Source of the DNA: Clostridiales bacterium
Lineage (GTDB): Bacteria; Bacillota; Clostridia; Oscillospirales; CAG-272
Direction of reading: 5' to 3'
Assembly (NCBI GenBank): GCA_012727435.1
Contig: JAAYHB010000007.1
Location: 1 to 55,407 of the forward strand
DNA length: 55,407 bases
Made by a program: the position numbers and the translations under genes. Shown here piece by piece: positions 53,051 to 55,407 of this stretch (within the stretch, counting starts at the first letter, position 1; every line of letters begins with the position of its first letter). The notes under the pieces were generated by a model that did no database searches, had not been told where the DNA came from, and saw only the letters and a list, made by a program, of their open reading frames with translations.

Positions 53051-53461
53051 ATGCAACCAATCGAACTTATAAGGCTTGCCGAAGCTGCCCGGGACACGGC
53101 CTATGCCCCCTATTCGGGTTTTCGCGTGGGGGCGGCGCTGCTTGCGGCGTCGGGTTTGGTTTATACCGGCTGTAATATCGAGAACGCCGCCTATTCTCCG
53201 ACCAACTGCGCCGAGCGCACCGCCTTTTTCAAGGCCGTAAGCGCCGGCGAGCGGAAGTTTGTAGCAATCGCCATCGCCGGAGGGAGGGACAAGGAGGTAA
53301 CCGAGCCCTGCCCGCCCTGCGGCGTCTGCCGGCAGGTGATGGCCGAGTTCTGCGACTCTGAGAATTTTATGATATATGTCAGCCGGGGTCAGGGGCAGCA
53401 TGACACCTACACACTCGGCCGGCTTTTGCCCGAAAGCTTCGGGAAAAGCAATGTCATATAA
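53051..53461 (+). CDS. cdd: Cytidine deaminase
   Basis: A 136-residue short-type cytidine deaminase converting (deoxy)cytidine to (deoxy)uridine. Zinc motifs: CNIENAAYSPTNCAERTAFFKAVS (Cys-Ala-Glu, catalytic Glu) and CPPCGVCRQVMAEF (Cys-x2-Cys). Last gene of the deoD-deoB-CYTH-cdd operon; a composite repeat starts 5 bases after its stop and may act as its terminator. Confidence 0.94.
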   Translation: MQPIELIRLAEAARDTAYAPYSGFRVGAALLAASGLVYTGCNIENAAYSPTNCAERTAFFKAVSAGERKFVAIAIAGGRDKEVTEPCPPCGVCRQVMAEFCDSENFMIYVSRGQGQHDTYTLGRLLPESFGKSNVI

Positions 53462-53466
53462 TTTAT

Positions 53467-53580
53467 GGGGCTCAGCCCCACGCCCCGCTCAAGAACCTCT
53501 CTGAAAAAGGGTCTTGAGAATCCCCAATAACTATAAACAAGCTCGCAAATCAAGCAGGCGCGGGACACACATCCCGCGCC
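53467..53580 (-). repeat. Composite dispersed repeat, copy 6
   Basis: Minus-oriented full copy: GGGGCTCAGCCCC, ACGCCCCGCTCAAGA, AAGGGTCTTGAGAATCCCC, and GGCGCGGGACAC...ATCCCGCGCC. It lies between the converging cdd and sigK genes and occupies most of the gap. Confidence 0.75.
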
Positions 53581-53594
53581 TTGCTGACAAAATT

Positions 53595-54290
53595 CTACTT
53601 CTCATCTTTACTTGCAAAAGCCAAAAACAGCTTATCCAGCGCGCTTTTTTCAATTCTGCTGACATACGAGCGCGAAATCCCCATCGCCTGCGCCACCTCC
53701 CGCTGCGTGAACTGCCGTGACCCGTAAAGCCCGTAGCGCATTATAATTATCTGCTTTTCACGTTCGCTAAGCACGTTGTTTATAAAATAATACATCCGGT
53801 CGGTCTGCATTTTTTTGTCTACATCCTCTGCAACCGTGTCGTCGCAGCTTATGACGTCGATATATGTCAGGGGGTTGCCGTCGCGGTCTATGTCGATGGT
53901 CTCGTTGATTGATACCTCGTTTGTCAGCTTTTTTTGCGAGCGGAAAAACATTAAAACCTCGTTTTGAATGCATTTGGCGGCGTAGGTCGCGAATTTTGTG
54001 GTCTTGTTCTGGTTGTACGAGTCAACCGCCTTGACCAGCCCGATAGAGCCGACCGAAATCAAATCGTCCTGGCATTTGCTGCCCGAATAGTATTTGCGGA
54101 TGATATGCGCCACCAGCCGCAGGTTGTGAAGAATCAGCCGCTGCCGTGCCTCCTCGTCGCCGGCCTTCATGCGGGTAAAATACTCGGCTTCCTCCTCCGG
54201 CGACAGCGGGGGAGGGAACGACTGGGAATTTCCGATACCGAGTATCAGATTGAAAAGGTGAGAGAGAACCGAAAAAAGATATGAAAACAC
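53595..54290 (-). CDS. sigK: Sporulation sigma factor K, pro-sigma-K, uninterrupted
   Basis: A 231-residue sigma-70-family protein acting in the mother cell late in sporulation. The first about 20 residues are a hydrophobic pro-sequence (FSYLFSVLSHLFNLILGIG), followed by FPPPLSPEEEAEYFTRMKAGDEEARQRL, region 2 (HNLRLVAHIIRKYY; DLISVGSIGLVKAVDSY; KFATYAAKCIQNEVLMFFR) and region 4 (REVAQAMGISRSYVSRIEKSAL). GTG start with a perfect GGAGGTGA six bases upstream. The RLVAHI text separates it from sigma-E. The gene is not split by a skin-like element. Confidence 0.9.
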   Translation of the reverse strand: MFSYLFSVLSHLFNLILGIGNSQSFPPPLSPEEEAEYFTRMKAGDEEARQRLILHNLRLVAHIIRKYYSGSKCQDDLISVGSIGLVKAVDSYNQNKTTKFATYAAKCIQNEVLMFFRSQKKLTNEVSINETIDIDRDGNPLTYIDVISCDDTVAEDVDKKMQTDRMYYFINNVLSEREKQIIIMRYGLYGSRQFTQREVAQAMGISRSYVSRIEKSALDKLFLAFASKDEK

Positions 54291-54383
54291 AGCCGCTCAC
54301 CTCCGCCGAAGGCGCTTATATTAACAATATATGTCCCGCCGCATGTCCGATTAACCCCCGGGGACAATTTAGCCGGGCATATA

Positions 54384-54412
54384 TTGACAAGCAGAAAAAG
54401 AGATGGTAATAT
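54384..54412 (+). promoter_or_regulatory. Sigma-A promoter for the phosphofructokinase gene
   Basis: A perfect TTGACA, a 17-base spacer and TAATAT, 30 bases upstream of the start codon. Confidence 0.75.
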
Positions 54413-54441
54413 TAGATTGAAAATATCTCAGGAGATAAAGC

Positions 54442-55407
54442 ATGAATACTCTGATAGGAAATGCAGTAGTAGGACAATCCGGCGGGCCGACCGCCGCCAT
54501 AAACGCAACTCTGGCCGGGGTAATCCGCGGCGTTCTCGAGAACCTGCACGGCGGGAGCATCAGGACACTTTTTGGCATGAGAAACGGCATTGAGGGGCTG
54601 CTTGAGGAGAGGCTGATAGACCTCGGCGGGCTGTTTGCCTCCGAGGACAAACTGAAATTGCTGGAGCTCACGCCGGCGGCGGCGCTCGGTTCCTGCCGCA
54701 GGAAGCTGCCCGATATAAAAAAAGACCCGGCGTTCTATGAGCGGCTGCTCGGTATTTTCAAGAAATATGACATAAGGTATTTCTTCTATATCGGCGGCAA
54801 CGACTCGATGGATACGGTGGCCAGGCTTTCCGAGTACACCAAATCCCACGAGTACGAAATGCGCATCATCGGGATCCCCAAGACCATTGACAACGACCTT
54901 GTCGGTACCGACCACACCCCGGGCTTCGGCTCGGCGGCAAAATACATTGCGACAACCGTCCAGGAAATTATCCGGGACTGCGCGGTGTATGCCACGAAGG
55001 CGGTGACAATAGTCGAGATTATGGGGCGCGACGCGGGGTGGCTCACCGCATCTGCCGCGCTCGGCCGCGCCGTCAATGGTGTCGGACCCGACCTTATATA
55101 CCTGCCCGAGAGCCCCTTCTCCATGGAGAAATTTTTTGAGGACCTGCGCAGGATACACAAGGAGCATCCAGATGTAGTTGTGGCGGTTTCCGAAGGTATA
55201 CGATATGAGGACGGAAGATATGTCTGCGAGGGGATGAGCGCCAGGGGCGTCGACGTGTTCGGGCATACAGCCCTCTCGGGCACAGGCAAGGTGCTTGAAT
55301 TTGCGGTGAAGGATGAGTTGGGCTGCAAAGTAAGGTCGATTGAGCTCAACCTGCCGCAAAGGTGCGCGGCGCATCTTGCTTCGGCTGCCGACATTGAGGA
55401 AGCCGTC
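54442..55407 (+). CDS. 6-phosphofructokinase family, PPi-dependent type, 3' end beyond window
   Basis: A partial gene of 322 codons, open to the window edge. It encodes a phosphofructokinase with VVGQSGGPTAAINATLAGV near the start, the active-site IGGNDSMDTVARLSEY (about residues 114-129), PKTIDNDLVGTDHTPGFGSA and EIMGRDAGWLTASAAL. GGNDS in place of GGDGS, and PKTIDND in place of PGTIDND, point to the pyrophosphate-dependent rather than the ATP-dependent enzyme, so glycolysis here may use PPi. GGAG seven bases before the ATG. Long reading frames also exist on the opposite strand, but this one carries all the family motifs. Confidence 0.88.
   Translation, partial: MNTLIGNAVVGQSGGPTAAINATLAGVIRGVLENLHGGSIRTLFGMRNGIEGLLEERLIDLGGLFASEDKLKLLELTPAAALGSCRRKLPDIKKDPAFYERLLGIFKKYDIRYFFYIGGNDSMDTVARLSEYTKSHEYEMRIIGIPKTIDNDLVGTDHTPGFGSAAKYIATTVQEIIRDCAVYATKAVTIVEIMGRDAGWLTASAALGRAVNGVGPDLIYLPESPFSMEKFFEDLRRIHKEHPDVVVAVSEGIRYEDGRYVCEGMSARGVDVFGHTALSGTGKVLEFAVKDELGCKVRSIELNLPQRCAAHLASAADIEEAV

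Noticed and set aside
54412-55374. A 320-codon minus-strand frame at the window end
   Set aside because: The plus strand encodes a phosphofructokinase with all motifs; the minus frame has none.

Overview
The window looks like a chromosomal segment of an endospore-forming, fairly GC-rich Clostridia member, probably an uncultured Oscillospiraceae/Ruminococcaceae-type anaerobe. The lineage is an inference. The spore-forming character is well supported by an alpha/beta-type small acid-soluble spore protein, spoIIR and an uninterrupted pro-sigma-K gene. Sigma-A-like promoters are easy to see: many intergenic regions hold a TTGACA-like box, 17 bases, and a TATAAT-like box. Starts were chosen by ribosome-binding-site spacing.

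Layout. (1) 1-8670: a class I cyclic-di-GMP riboswitch followed by a one-direction Tad/Flp pilus operon: prepilin peptidase, Flp pilin, TadE, TadE/G-like, CpaB, TadZ, TadA, TadB, TadC, then a DUF192 gene and a DivIVA-like coiled-coil gene. (2) 8.7-19 kb: a cupin protein with a long Pro/Gln/Met/Thr repeat tail, a DUF4397 protein, a SecB-like protein, a nucleotidyltransferase-fold protein, a DUF1846 protein, a metallophosphoesterase, a CofE-like ligase and DNA ligase LigA. (3) 19-32 kb: ribosome hibernation factor, a flavodoxin, tRNA-Lys, a frameshifted XRE regulator remnant, a phosphate transporter with its DUF47 partner, the spore protein, a tandem pair of secreted SGNH hydrolases, ThuA-like and PHP proteins, hisS, a DJ-1 protein, a CPBP protease, a TIM-barrel protein and spoIIR.

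(4) 32-44 kb: rpe, nrnA, rbfA, tpiA, pgk, a DeoR repressor, folA-thyA, another TIM-barrel epimerase, an orphan solute-binding lipoprotein, a zinc-ribbon membrane protein and a MATE exporter. (5) 44.3-49.8 kb: pyrimidine biosynthesis operon pyrC-K-D-F-E-B, in which PyrB carries a C-terminal PyrI-type zinc-binding segment. (6) 49.9-55.4 kb: an HD hydrolase, deoD-deoB-CYTH-cdd nucleoside salvage genes, sigK, and the start of a PPi-type phosphofructokinase gene.

How it fits together: c-di-GMP probably switches pilus production. Central glycolysis (tpiA, pgk, pfk) sits near a DeoR-type repressor with candidate operators. De novo pyrimidine synthesis lies beside nucleoside salvage and dTMP synthesis. 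A modular GC-rich dispersed repeat appears six times, always between genes. No prophage, intact insertion sequence or CRISPR array was seen. The most notable points are the riboswitch-Tad unit, the PyrB-zinc-segment fusion, the SGNH pair whose second member has lost catalytic residues, the repeat-tailed cupin, and a SecB-like protein in a spore-former.
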